A stretch of 34,717 nucleotides of DNA from Desulfurococcales archaeon (GCA_015521325.1 WAOK01000093.1:1-34717); one strand, 5' to 3'; shown: positions 1-8,570, counted from the first letter of the stretch. Translations and numbers: made by a program. The notes: generated by a model not told the origin, from the letters alone.

Positions 1-138
1 ATCCATATTGATAATTATTGAGAATTCGTTTGTTTTAGAAGATTCCAGTCTCAACCTGTCTATAACCTTATTAATGTCCTCATAAATCTCGCTTAGAGAT
101 AATTCAACAGTGACGTCCTTCGAAGTCTCGCTTCCCAT
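1..138 (-). CDS. hypothetical protein, N-terminal fragment truncated by window edge (MGSETSKDVTVELSLSEIYEDINKVIDRLRLESSKTNEFSIIINMD...)
   Basis: Open minus-strand frame from ATG at 138 to the window edge, 46 codons without stop. Confidence 0.5.
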   Translation of the reverse strand, partial: MGSETSKDVTVELSLSEIYEDINKVIDRLRLESSKTNEFSIIINMD

Positions 139-217
139 GCTCAACACCTTTTCCAATATCCGCCAATTTACGATACAGACGTAGGTATATTAAAAGGGTA
201 TGGTGTAAAGTCTAAAT

Positions 218-461
218 AGTGATTATCTAAAAAGGATTAGTACGTCCATATCCATCATGCCGATTTTATGACTACAAGCTTGTTCATCCTTCCTGCTGGT
301 CATTCCTCAAAGTGTTTGTATCCGCTCTAGAGTTCCTGAGTAGTGTTTCTGCTGGTAGTTCTTCTTTTTTTTGTAGCATTCTAGCGTAATGTAAGATAGT
401 GTAAAATCTATTAACGTTTGCACTGTGTTAGATAAAGTTATTATTATGAGTGATTATCTAA
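218..461. repeat. 13-bp direct repeat AGTGATTATCTAA at 218-230 and 449-461; TTAGATAA (428-435) forms an inverted repeat with TTATCTAA (454-461)
   Basis: Read directly in the AT-rich intergenic region. Confidence 0.6.
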
Positions 462-504
462 GCCTACTTTTATATTTGTTAAGAGACTTGGGGCTGAATG
501 TCCC

Positions 505-520
505 TTAGCGTGTTCGCTAA
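505..520. repeat. perfect 6-bp-arm hairpin TTAGCG-TGTT-CGCTAA
   Basis: Read directly. Confidence 0.6.
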
Positions 521-646
521 CTACCCAAAGATTACATAGTTCCATACTTCACTACTATTTATTTCTGGTAATTCTTGTTCTTGCTCGCAATCAGCATCTG
601 GGCCATCATGCATAGATACAGAATTAATTGTACGTCTCGAGGCTTG

Positions 647-725
647 TGGCGGGCCCGCCGGGATTTGAACCCGGGGTCTCCGGCTCCGGAGGCCGGCGCC
701 CTGGTCCTGGCTAGGCTACGGGCCC
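647..725 (-). tRNA. tRNA-Arg(CCG), CCA encoded
   Basis: Minus strand GGGCCCG...CCGGC-CTCCGGA-GCCGG...CCGGG-TTCAAAT-CCCGG...CGGGCCC-G-CCA; acceptor, anticodon and T stems pair; anticodon CCG. Confidence 0.93.
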
Positions 726-815
726 GTGGTTATTGGTTGTTGTGGGTTTTATTTGCTGGTTTTCTGTTCTTGTTTCGGTGACCACGGTTTTATGTGAGTT
801 TTTGGTGTCTGTGTT

Positions 816-3536
816 TTGGTGGTGGTTGGTATCAGGGGTGGTTCGGTGCTTGTTGGGCGGCGTGGTGGGAGGCAGCTGACGTTGCTTCATTTCGTTGGTA
901 GGCCGGGTAGTGTTAGGCGTTATGTGTTTGGGGGTGTTGAGGTCGTTGTTAGGTTGCCTAGGCGGCACTCCCCCGCGGCATATCCCTTGACCTCCCCTAT
1001 CTTTGGGCTTGTTTCTTCCTTCGACAGGGCGTACCTCCTCGGATCTTACTACGATGGTAGGGCCGCTAAGGCCGTGCTCAAGTTCTTCGAGCCTTCGAGC
1101 GGGAGGGTGTTGTTGTGGTATGATAATACGGGACACCTCCCTTATTTCTTGGTTGATGTGAGGCCTGAGGTGATTAGGGAGAGGCCCGAGTATAAGGCGG
1201 TTGTTGATGATAAGTCGCTTGAGAGGCTCGAGGTCGTTGAGAAGTACGACCTCCTAACAGGGAGGAGGGTCTCGCTCACTAAGATCGTTGTGAAGAACCC
1301 CCTCGCCGTCGTTAGGCTAAGAAAGGTATTCACCAGAGTCTGGGAAGCGAACATCAAGTACCACGACAACTACCTCTTCGACAACGCCCTCGTCCCGGGA
1401 ATGATCTACAGAACTAACGGTAAGGGCCTCGAGATGGTGAGGGTGCCGATACCCGACGAGATAAGGGCGATGTACAGGAGAGCCTTCGAGGGCGAGCCGG
1501 ACAGCGTGAGGGCCTCCGCCGAGAGGATGACCCCCTTCTTTGAGACGGAGCCCCCAGCACCGCACAGGCTGGCCATAGACATAGAGGTCTACACGCCGTT
1601 CAGGGGGAGGATACCTGACCCGGAGTACGCTGCTTACCCGATCATAAGCGTTGCGCTGACTGCAACGGATGGGTTAAGGAAGGTGCTGGTGCTCAGGAGG
1701 CCTGACGTGGGGTTCGGGGACCTCACCGAGCTCCCAGAGGGCTATGAGGTGGAGGTCTTCGACTCGGAGTACGGCCTCCTGAGGGAGCTCTTCCGCATAG
1801 TCTCGAAGTACCCCATAATACTGACATTCAACGGCGACGACTTCGACATACCCTACATAATCAACAGGGCCCTCAAGCTCGGCATAAGGCCCGACGAGAT
1901 ACCGTTCCACGTCGTGAGGGACTTCTTCGGCGTGAGGAACGGGTTCCACATAGACCTCTACAGGTTCTTCAGCATCGAGGCCATCCAGAACTACGCCTTC
2001 GGGCAGGCATACAAGGAGAAGACCCTCGACGCCATAGCGCAGGCACTCCTCGGCGAGGCGAAGGTGAGGATAGACGAGAGCATCAGCGACCTACCCATAT
2101 CACTGCTAGTGAAGTACAACGCAAAGGACTCCGAACTAACACTAAGGCTCACAACATTCGACGGGGACCTCGTGTGGAAGCTCATAGTCCTGATCATGAG
2201 ACTCGCCAAGATGAGCCTGGAGGACGTCACCAGGAGGAAGGTATCGGCATGGATCAAGAACCTGATGTACTGGGAGCACAGGGTCAGGGGGTACCTAATA
2301 CCTAACAAGGACGACCTCATGAAGCTCAAGGGCCAGGCAAAGACAGCGGCGAAGGTCGGCGGCAAGAGGTACGCGGGAGCCATAGTGATCAACCCCGTCC
2401 CAGGCGTCTACTTCGACGTGGTGGTCGTCGACTTCGCCTCCCTGTACCCATCAATAATCAAGGTATGGAACCTCAGCTACGAGACAGTTGACCCACCGAG
2501 AGGGTGGTGCGGAGGGAAAGAGGCGGAGGTGAGGGACGAGAAGGGCCAGCCCCTCCACAGAGTATGCCTCGCGAGGAGGGGAATCACCTCGGAGATAGTC
2601 GGCCTCCTAAGGGATATGAGGGTGAAGATATACAAGAAGATGGCGAAGAGGAAGGACCTGCCGGAGATACTCAGGTCATGGTACGACGTCGTCCAGGCAG
2701 CTATGAAGGTATACATAAACGCTTCCTACGGCGTCTTCGGCCACGACAAGTTCCCATTCTACACACCCTCGCTCGCAGAGTCGGTCACGGCCCTCGGCAG
2801 ACACGTGATCACCTCAACCCTGAGGAAGGCGTCGAGCCTCGGCCTCAAGGTCCTCTACGGCGACACGGACTCCCTCTTCCTCTGGCACCCGGACAGGGGG
2901 AAGCTGGAGGAGCTCATAGAGTGGGTTGAGAGGGAGTTCCAGCTCGACCTGGAGCTGGACAAGGTCTACAAGTTCGTGGCCTTCGCACTAAAGAAGAACT
3001 ACATCGGTGTGAGGGACAGCGGCAAGATAGACATCAAGGGCCTCATGGGCAAGAAGAAGAACGTGCCCAAAGCCATACAGGAGGTGTTCGCGAAGGTCGT
3101 CGAAACCATAGCCAGCATAGAGGCGAGTATTGAGTCCCTGGACAACGTGAAGAGAGGGTTGAGGGACACCATACACGGCCTATACACGAGGATGAAGGAG
3201 AAGAGGTTCTCCCTCGATGAGGTAGCGTACAGAACAACTCTAAACAAGCCCCTCAGCGCCTACACAAAGACGACCCCAATCCACGTAAAGGCGGCGAAAC
3301 TCCTTCAGAGGAACGGGATACAGGTGGCGAAGGGGGACGTCATATACTACGTGAAGACCAGGTCCAGGGACAAGGTCAAGCCCATACAGCTCGCCAAGCT
3401 CGACGACGTCGACATAAACACCTACATCGACGACGCGAAGTCAGTGCTCCAGCAGCTCCTACTACCGTTCAACATGCAGTGGGACGAGGTAGTGGGGAGA
3501 GGCGTGAACGGACTAGTCGGGTTCTTCGGAAGGTGA
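816..3536 (+). CDS. polB1: family B DNA polymerase, PolB1 (Dpo1) type; exact start uncertain
   Basis: DIEVYTPFRGRIPD, TFNGDDFDIPYI, DFASLYPSIIKVWNLSYETV, YGDTDSLF motifs; resembles crenarchaeal PolB1 from about residue 68 onward. Confidence 0.95.
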   Translation: MVVVGIRGGSVLVGRRGGRQLTLLHFVGRPGSVRRYVFGGVEVVVRLPRRHSPAAYPLTSPIFGLVSSFDRAYLLGSYYDGRAAKAVLKFFEPSSGRVLLWYDNTGHLPYFLVDVRPEVIRERPEYKAVVDDKSLERLEVVEKYDLLTGRRVSLTKIVVKNPLAVVRLRKVFTRVWEANIKYHDNYLFDNALVPGMIYRTNGKGLEMVRVPIPDEIRAMYRRAFEGEPDSVRASAERMTPFFETEPPAPHRLAIDIEVYTPFRGRIPDPEYAAYPIISVALTATDGLRKVLVLRRPDVGFGDLTELPEGYEVEVFDSEYGLLRELFRIVSKYPIILTFNGDDFDIPYIINRALKLGIRPDEIPFHVVRDFFGVRNGFHIDLYRFFSIEAIQNYAFGQAYKEKTLDAIAQALLGEAKVRIDESISDLPISLLVKYNAKDSELTLRLTTFDGDLVWKLIVLIMRLAKMSLEDVTRRKVSAWIKNLMYWEHRVRGYLIPNKDDLMKLKGQAKTAAKVGGKRYAGAIVINPVPGVYFDVVVVDFASLYPSIIKVWNLSYETVDPPRGWCGGKEAEVRDEKGQPLHRVCLARRGITSEIVGLLRDMRVKIYKKMAKRKDLPEILRSWYDVVQAAMKVYINASYGVFGHDKFPFYTPSLAESVTALGRHVITSTLRKASSLGLKVLYGDTDSLFLWHPDRGKLEELIEWVEREFQLDLELDKVYKFVAFALKKNYIGVRDSGKIDIKGLMGKKKNVPKAIQEVFAKVVETIASIEASIESLDNVKRGLRDTIHGLYTRMKEKRFSLDEVAYRTTLNKPLSAYTKTTPIHVKAAKLLQRNGIQVAKGDVIYYVKTRSRDKVKPIQLAKLDDVDINTYIDDAKSVLQQLLLPFNMQWDEVVGRGVNGLVGFFGR

Positions 3537-4328
3537 CCTCACAACCTCCCCGCCGAGGGCCTTCAGCCTCTCAATGAGTTCCTTAACAGCCCTCTCAACC
3601 AGCCCCTCGGGGTCCTCGTCAACGCTTGAGGCGCTCACGTAGAAGTCGAGGATAGGCTCCCCCGTCTCGGAGCCCTTGGGATGTGACTTAATGTACAGGC
3701 TCCTCCCCCCAACCAGCTTAAGCACCTCCTTAACCACGGCCGCGGCGCTCGACTCCGGAACCCCGACGACGCGGAACCACCTCTCAACAAGCCTCACCCC
3801 GGGGAACAACTGCCTAAGCCTCGGCTCCACGAAGCCCTCCCACATAGCCTTGAGTTCCCTGGGCACCCCAGGGAGGGACACGATGACTGTGTCGCCGAGG
3901 GAGAGCCAGGAACCCGGCGCGGTACCGACGGGGTTAGGTATGGGCTCGGCCCCCTCCGGTAGGTAAGCCATCTTCTCCCTCTCAGGCGTCAGCCCCATAC
4001 CAGCCGACTCGTACTTCTCCCTAACCATCCTCAGTGCCTCCTCGTTAAGGACGAGCCCCCTATTCGTGGCCTTGGCCACGGCCTCAAGAGTCCTGTCATC
4101 GTAGGTCGGGCCCAGCCCCCCGGTAGTGACAACGAGCCCCGGTCTCCTAGAGAGGACGTACCTAAGGAACTGCGTCACCAGGTCGACGTCGTCGATGAGG
4201 GAGATGTTCCCGAAGACCTCGAGGCCCAGGAGCGTGAGCCTCCTTCCAAGGTAGGCGGCGTTAGTGTTCACGATCCTCCCGTCAACCACCTCGTTGCCGA
4301 GTGTGAAGATCCATGCTTCCCTCCTCAT
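3513..4328 (-). CDS. CinA N-terminal/molybdopterin-binding-like domain protein (COG1058 type)
   Basis: IFTLGNEVVDGRIVNTNAAYLGRRL, TTGGLGPTYDDRT motifs; converges on and overlaps the polB1 3' end by 24 nt. Confidence 0.88.
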   Translation of the reverse strand: MRREAWIFTLGNEVVDGRIVNTNAAYLGRRLTLLGLEVFGNISLIDDVDLVTQFLRYVLSRRPGLVVTTGGLGPTYDDRTLEAVAKATNRGLVLNEEALRMVREKYESAGMGLTPEREKMAYLPEGAEPIPNPVGTAPGSWLSLGDTVIVSLPGVPRELKAMWEGFVEPRLRQLFPGVRLVERWFRVVGVPESSAAAVVKEVLKLVGGRSLYIKSHPKGSETGEPILDFYVSASSVDEDPEGLVERAVKELIERLKALGGEVVRSPSEEPD

Positions 4329-4903
4329 TCCCTAACACCACTAAGGATAGTTACCCAGCGCTGAATAACGGTAGCGCTGGTCAAAGCAAAGAACACGGCG
4401 AGCGCGTACTCCCCGTACCTCACCGACGTCAACCCGGTAACCAAGTAAATTATGAGGAGGGCCAGCACCCTATCACCCCTCTCCATAAGCCCCACACCCT
4501 CCATCCGGAGCCCGGCCGCCTCCCCCCTAGCCCTCAAGTAGCTGATGAGGAACGACGACGTTAAGGAAGCGATCACGAGCAACTGGTTAATCCCGACCAG
4601 AGCAAGGGAGCCGATGAAGAAGGCATCGCTCACCCTGTCAGCGAACGAGTCGAAGATGGCGCCGACCCTGCTAACCATCCCACCAGCCCTCGCGACAGCC
4701 CCGTCCAGTACATCAAGCGCTGCTGACATAAGTATAACGGCGGACGCGGGGAGTGCACCAAAGCGAATGAGAACGAGCGGGAGAGCAGCGGCAACTACCA
4801 GTGATAAGGCGGTGATGTGGTTGGGGCGCACACCCGCGGCGGCGAGAGCTCTCCCCAGCCTGTCGAGGAAAGGCTTGACCGACCCCCTCAGCCTAGTCAG
4901 CAA
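4325..4903 (-). CDS. CDP-alcohol phosphatidyltransferase, probable archaetidylinositol phosphate synthase
   Basis: DGAVARAGGMVSRVGAIFDSFADRVSD matches D-G-x2-A-R-x8-G-x3-D-x3-D; multiple TM segments; TTG start. Confidence 0.88.
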   Translation of the reverse strand: MLTRLRGSVKPFLDRLGRALAAAGVRPNHITALSLVVAAALPLVLIRFGALPASAVILMSAALDVLDGAVARAGGMVSRVGAIFDSFADRVSDAFFIGSLALVGINQLLVIASLTSSFLISYLRARGEAAGLRMEGVGLMERGDRVLALLIIYLVTGLTSVRYGEYALAVFFALTSATVIQRWVTILSGVRE

Positions 4904-4958
4904 TCTCCCACCAACACACCATTTTACTTTTCCGTGGGAGTAATAGGTGGTTCGGGGG

Positions 4959-5006
4959 ATGTTGAGGAATCCGGGAACTGAGCTGTGATGTGTGCAGTGC
5001 CTCTGA
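4959..5006 (+). ncRNA. candidate C/D-box sRNA: C ATGTTGA (4959-4965), 12-nt guide, D' CTGA (4978-4981), C' GTGATGT (4985-4991), 11-nt guide, D CTGA (5003-5006)
   Basis: Box order and spacing read directly; C and C' each have one mismatch to RUGAUGA. Confidence 0.5.
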
Positions 5007-5054
5007 ACCTCCCCCTTTAATAATCCCTTGCCAACCTAACCTTGGTGTAATCCG

Positions 5055-5375
5055 ATGGCAGGCGTCAAGAAAATAATACTCGTGACGGCCGAGCACCACC
5101 CGAGCCATAAGTTCTTCAAGCAGCTCGCTGAGAAGCTCGCCGAGGAGTTCGGGGCAGAGCTCGAGATCAAGATCGAGGACTACGTCTTCCTCATAGAGCA
5201 CGGTGACACCGACGAGTTCGGGATGTCGTGGGTGCCCCAGATATTGGCGGAGCTTGAGGACGGCCGCATAGTTAAGGTGCTGACGAAGCCCGTGCTGACG
5301 AGCATGGGAGCCATAGATGAGGAGGGCTCCTACCAGGCGGCCAGGAAGGCTCTGGAGGAGGCCCTCCAGCAGTAA
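5055..5375 (+). CDS. conserved-looking hypothetical protein, possible cysteine-free thioredoxin-like fold
   Basis: 106-aa ORF with ATG start; TAATG overlap with downstream gene; GMSWVPQILAELEDGRIVKVLT resembles a thioredoxin cis-Pro strand region. Confidence 0.8.
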   Translation: MAGVKKIILVTAEHHPSHKFFKQLAEKLAEEFGAELEIKIEDYVFLIEHGDTDEFGMSWVPQILAELEDGRIVKVLTKPVLTSMGAIDEEGSYQAARKALEEALQQ

Positions 5376-5866
5376 TGGGGCCACCAAGAGTACCTTTTGT
5401 TCCAACACCCGCGACCATCGTCCACGAGATGCTTTCTTTAGCGGATGTTGGCCCAGACGACACACTCTATGACCTGGGCTGCGGTGACGGACGAATACCC
5501 ATACTGGCGGCGATAGAGCGGTGGGTGCGTAGGGCCTACTGCGTCGAGGACAACCCGGTCCTCGCCATGATAGCGAGATCGCTCGCGGAGGCGTCGGGGG
5601 TAGGGGATCGGGTGATGGTGATCGAGAAGAGCATGTTTGACGTGGAGCTAACGGACGCTACCGTTGTTACCCTCTTCCTCATAACGTCCGCTAACGAGGC
5701 ACTGCGGCCTAAGCTGGAGGAGGAGCTTAGGAAGGGTGCAAGGGTTGTCTCCAATGTTTTTGAGGTGCCTGGCTGGATCCCGAGGAAGGTCTTGCCATAC
5801 TATGTCGAAGGTCACGTGAGCAGGATATATCTCTACGTCATTGGGGAGCATCTAAGGAGTTCATGA
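5375..5866 (+). CDS. class I SAM methyltransferase resembling archaeal protein-lysine methyltransferase aKMT
   Basis: VPFVPTPATIVHEML, DLGCGDGRI, VVTLFLITSANEALRPKLEEEL, RVVSNVFEVPGW, YLYVIGEH match recalled Sulfolobus aKMT. Confidence 0.87.
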   Translation: MGPPRVPFVPTPATIVHEMLSLADVGPDDTLYDLGCGDGRIPILAAIERWVRRAYCVEDNPVLAMIARSLAEASGVGDRVMVIEKSMFDVELTDATVVTLFLITSANEALRPKLEEELRKGARVVSNVFEVPGWIPRKVLPYYVEGHVSRIYLYVIGEHLRSS

Positions 5867-7841
5867 AGGCACCTATCTCGTGGGCCCCGGCCTCCTTCGC
5901 CTCTGCCGTCTCGGCCTGCCTCTTAGACTTGTAGAGTGTGATGCTCGCCGATGACGGCTTCCTAGGCCTACCTTTGTGAGAGCCGACTATCTGCGAGACG
6001 ATCAGCTTCTCTGTGAACACCTCCGACATAGGGCACACCTCGACACAGACCCCGCACGATATGCACTTGCCCCCGTCCACTTCGGGTTTCCCGCCCTCGA
6101 TTGATATGGCACCGGTCGGGCACCAGGTAACGCAGTTCCCGCAACCAGCACACCTTTCCCACCTAACCGCGAGCTTGAGTGCCGTGAACAGCGTCTCCTC
6201 CCTCTCCCTTCTGCTGGGGGACTCAGCAACCAGCTCACTACCCTTGATTGTGAGCCTGGCGCGCCCAACCCTCACCTCCACTCCTCCGTCGGCCTCCCTA
6301 ATGGTGGCATCCGGTCCGAGCACCTTGGCCTGCTCAGTGATCCCCTCAACTGGTAAGGGTCTGCTCAACCTTACTCTTAGGGTATCATCTTTTTCGACAC
6401 CTTCGACCCTAATACCTGCTCTGGCTGAGTACTCCTCTCTCCAGTCCCTAGCCTTCTTGATACCGAGCCATATCTCCACACGCCTCCTACCCTGGGCAAG
6501 CGGGCTGAGCCATCTCCACAGGTGGTACCTGACCCACTCCTCGCCCACGGGGAGCTTCTTTCTCCATTCTCTCAGCACAGCTTCCCATTTCTCCCAGAGG
6601 TCCGGGTAGACCTTTTGAATGAGCGAGTACTCAGCTATGGGGGATGCCGGGCACATGAAGCACCCGAGCCTCTCGAACCCCATGAAGTAGAGCTTGTTCA
6701 CCGGGAGCTTGTTCTTGAGGATATAGATCCACTCTGTCAGTAGATCCCACTCTTGAATCGGGGACACATTCAGCGAGGTGGGTAACCACCTATTCCTCCA
6801 GACACCGCCGGACCAGGATCTGTCGATGGACTCAAGCGCTCTCTGCCCAATTATCACGAGCGCCCCGTCCGGGAAGTGCTCCTTGTATACCCTCCCTATG
6901 GGCGCCATCTTAACTACTTTGCAACACCACCTGAACTCCTTCGCTGGCGGAGAGAACTTGCTGACGGCTTCCCAGAACCTGTCACCAGCGTCTGCCACTA
7001 TCAGCTTGAGCCCATACATGTCCGCAACCTTATACACGTTCTCTATGGTCTCAGGTAGCTCGAGCCCTGTGTTATTGAATAACATCACGGGCTCGATCCC
7101 TGCCCTAACAGTCAGGTCAAGAGCCACCAGCGAGTCCTTGCCGCCCGAGTAAGACACGACCACCGGCAAACCTGTCCTCTCCGCCAGGACGGACACCCTC
7201 TTAATGGCCTTGGACACCATCCACCTCAGCCTGAACTCGTTAGCCTTGGCGAGGTCCTCGAAGCTCGGGTTCCCGCTGTAGGGCTCCTCACGCTCCGCAC
7301 CCCTGTAGACGACCTGGACACGGAACCGTCCCCTCTTAGATATGGCCAGGCCGATCACGTTACCTGACCTATCGAGAACAGCTGCCTGCTCCCCCTCTTC
7401 ACCCCCCTCTCCTAGGATCTGGAGGGGTTTCGCCTTATCCACGACGAACTTCCGAACGAGGTCCTTCTCAGCAGCTATTGGGAGTGAGTAGGCGCTGAGC
7501 CTCCACCTCCAAGATAGCCTCATGGGGTCGAAGAAGAGCCTCCCAACGACGACGGCACCGACGATCACCTCCTTCATATCGTCCACGTACGCCGTCCTGT
7601 TAAGGTAGGTTCTCCACTCCCTGATACCGAGTTCATTCATCAGCTCGTCGCTGCCGAACTCCCGCTTCATCGCCTCCTTTATGAGCTGTATATCGCCCTT
7701 GAATGCAGGCCTGATATCTGAGGGGTCAGAAAACCTGACCTCTACCCCTCTCGCACCGCACCTACCGCAGGTGTCCTGACGAAGCGGGACGTTGCAGTTA
7801 GGGCACCACCACAGCCTTACTCTGTAGCCCCATCGCCTCAC
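5838..7841 (-). CDS. PAPS reductase-like (PP-loop) protein with N-terminal zinc ribbon and C-terminal 2x[4Fe-4S] ferredoxin domain
   Basis: CPNCNVPLRQDTCGRCG; VVVSYSGGKDSLVALDL; CAGCGNCVTWCPTGAI...CISCGVCVEVCP. Confidence 0.9.
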   Translation of the reverse strand: MRRWGYRVRLWWCPNCNVPLRQDTCGRCGARGVEVRFSDPSDIRPAFKGDIQLIKEAMKREFGSDELMNELGIREWRTYLNRTAYVDDMKEVIVGAVVVGRLFFDPMRLSWRWRLSAYSLPIAAEKDLVRKFVVDKAKPLQILGEGGEEGEQAAVLDRSGNVIGLAISKRGRFRVQVVYRGAEREEPYSGNPSFEDLAKANEFRLRWMVSKAIKRVSVLAERTGLPVVVSYSGGKDSLVALDLTVRAGIEPVMLFNNTGLELPETIENVYKVADMYGLKLIVADAGDRFWEAVSKFSPPAKEFRWCCKVVKMAPIGRVYKEHFPDGALVIIGQRALESIDRSWSGGVWRNRWLPTSLNVSPIQEWDLLTEWIYILKNKLPVNKLYFMGFERLGCFMCPASPIAEYSLIQKVYPDLWEKWEAVLREWRKKLPVGEEWVRYHLWRWLSPLAQGRRRVEIWLGIKKARDWREEYSARAGIRVEGVEKDDTLRVRLSRPLPVEGITEQAKVLGPDATIREADGGVEVRVGRARLTIKGSELVAESPSRREREETLFTALKLAVRWERCAGCGNCVTWCPTGAISIEGGKPEVDGGKCISCGVCVEVCPMSEVFTEKLIVSQIVGSHKGRPRKPSSASITLYKSKRQAETAEAKEAGAHEIGAFMNSLDAPQ

Positions 7842-8539
7842 TTCCCAGCCCTTTCATAGAGGCGTTTCTTCAGTTCATAACTGTCCCTATCCCCGATGAT
7901 CCTTGCTGGCACACCGGCCACCACAGCCCTCGGCGGGACGTCCTTCGTGACTACGGCCCCAGCAGCCACGACCGCTCCCTCACCCACCCTCACGCCCGCA
8001 ACCAGGACGGCGTTAGCTCCTATCACTGCGTTGTCCTCGATGACCGTCTCAACGAGCCTGGAGCTGGGCGGGTACTTGTCGTTGGTTATGACGACCCTCG
8101 GGCCCAGGAACACGTTCTTCCCTATCCTGGCACCTATGGGTATGTAGACACCGGACTGTATGCTCGTTCCGTCACCCACAACGACGCCGCCGTCTATTAT
8201 GGTGCCCGTACCGACAACGACGCCGTCGCCTATCATGGTCCTCTCCCGGATCAGGACGTTGTGCCCTGTCTGTACCCTATTCCCTATCCTCACATCCTCA
8301 TAGATCGTCGTGCCGCCCCTTATCACGCACGCCTCACCGATGACGGCCCCGCTACTCGCGCTCGAGAGTTCTTCGAAATTCGTTACCACTCCCTTGAGGG
8401 ATGATCTTTTCGGGAAACCTACGATGATGGTGCCGAGGAGCATGGTGTTTCTTCCGATCACCGAGTTTCCGAGAATTGCTACGTCACCGACCATTGACAC
8501 GCTCTCCCCTATCCTAGCGTTCCTCGACACGAACACCAA
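7838..8539 (-). CDS. left-handed beta-helix hexapeptide-repeat acyltransferase
   Basis: Hexapeptide repeats (IGNRVQTGHNVLIRERTMIGDGVVVGTGTIIDGGVVVGDG; GAVVAAGAVVTKDVPPRAVVAGVPARIIG); 4-nt overlap with next gene. Confidence 0.9.
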   Translation of the reverse strand: MVFVSRNARIGESVSMVGDVAILGNSVIGRNTMLLGTIIVGFPKRSSLKGVVTNFEELSSASSGAVIGEACVIRGGTTIYEDVRIGNRVQTGHNVLIRERTMIGDGVVVGTGTIIDGGVVVGDGTSIQSGVYIPIGARIGKNVFLGPRVVITNDKYPPSSRLVETVIEDNAVIGANAVLVAGVRVGEGAVVAAGAVVTKDVPPRAVVAGVPARIIGDRDSYELKKRLYERAGK

Positions 8540-8570
8540 AGCCGGTCCCCGGTAGAGGCTACCGCACGCT

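Noticed and set aside
139-640. Possible CRISPR leader/array or replication origin
   Set aside because: Only two repeat copies with unequal spacing; no CRISPR periodicity and no recognisable ORB element.
575-781. 68-aa ORF in the ORF track
   Set aside because: Reads through the antisense of tRNA-Arg (ARRDLNPGSPAPEAGALVL is the typical tRNA-derived spurious peptide).
711-1136. 141-aa minus-strand ORF, Thr/Pro/Asn-rich
   Set aside because: Low-complexity product of the GT-rich strand; overlaps tRNA-Arg and the polB1 5' end; no domain.
2504-2929. 141-aa alternative-frame ORF inside polB1
   Set aside because: Compositional by-product of a GC-rich coding region; polB1 frame is unambiguous.
5838-5866. 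3' overlap of the methyltransferase and PAPS-reductase-like genes, and polB1/CinA overlap at 3513-3536
   Set aside because: Short convergent overlaps are common in compact archaeal genomes.
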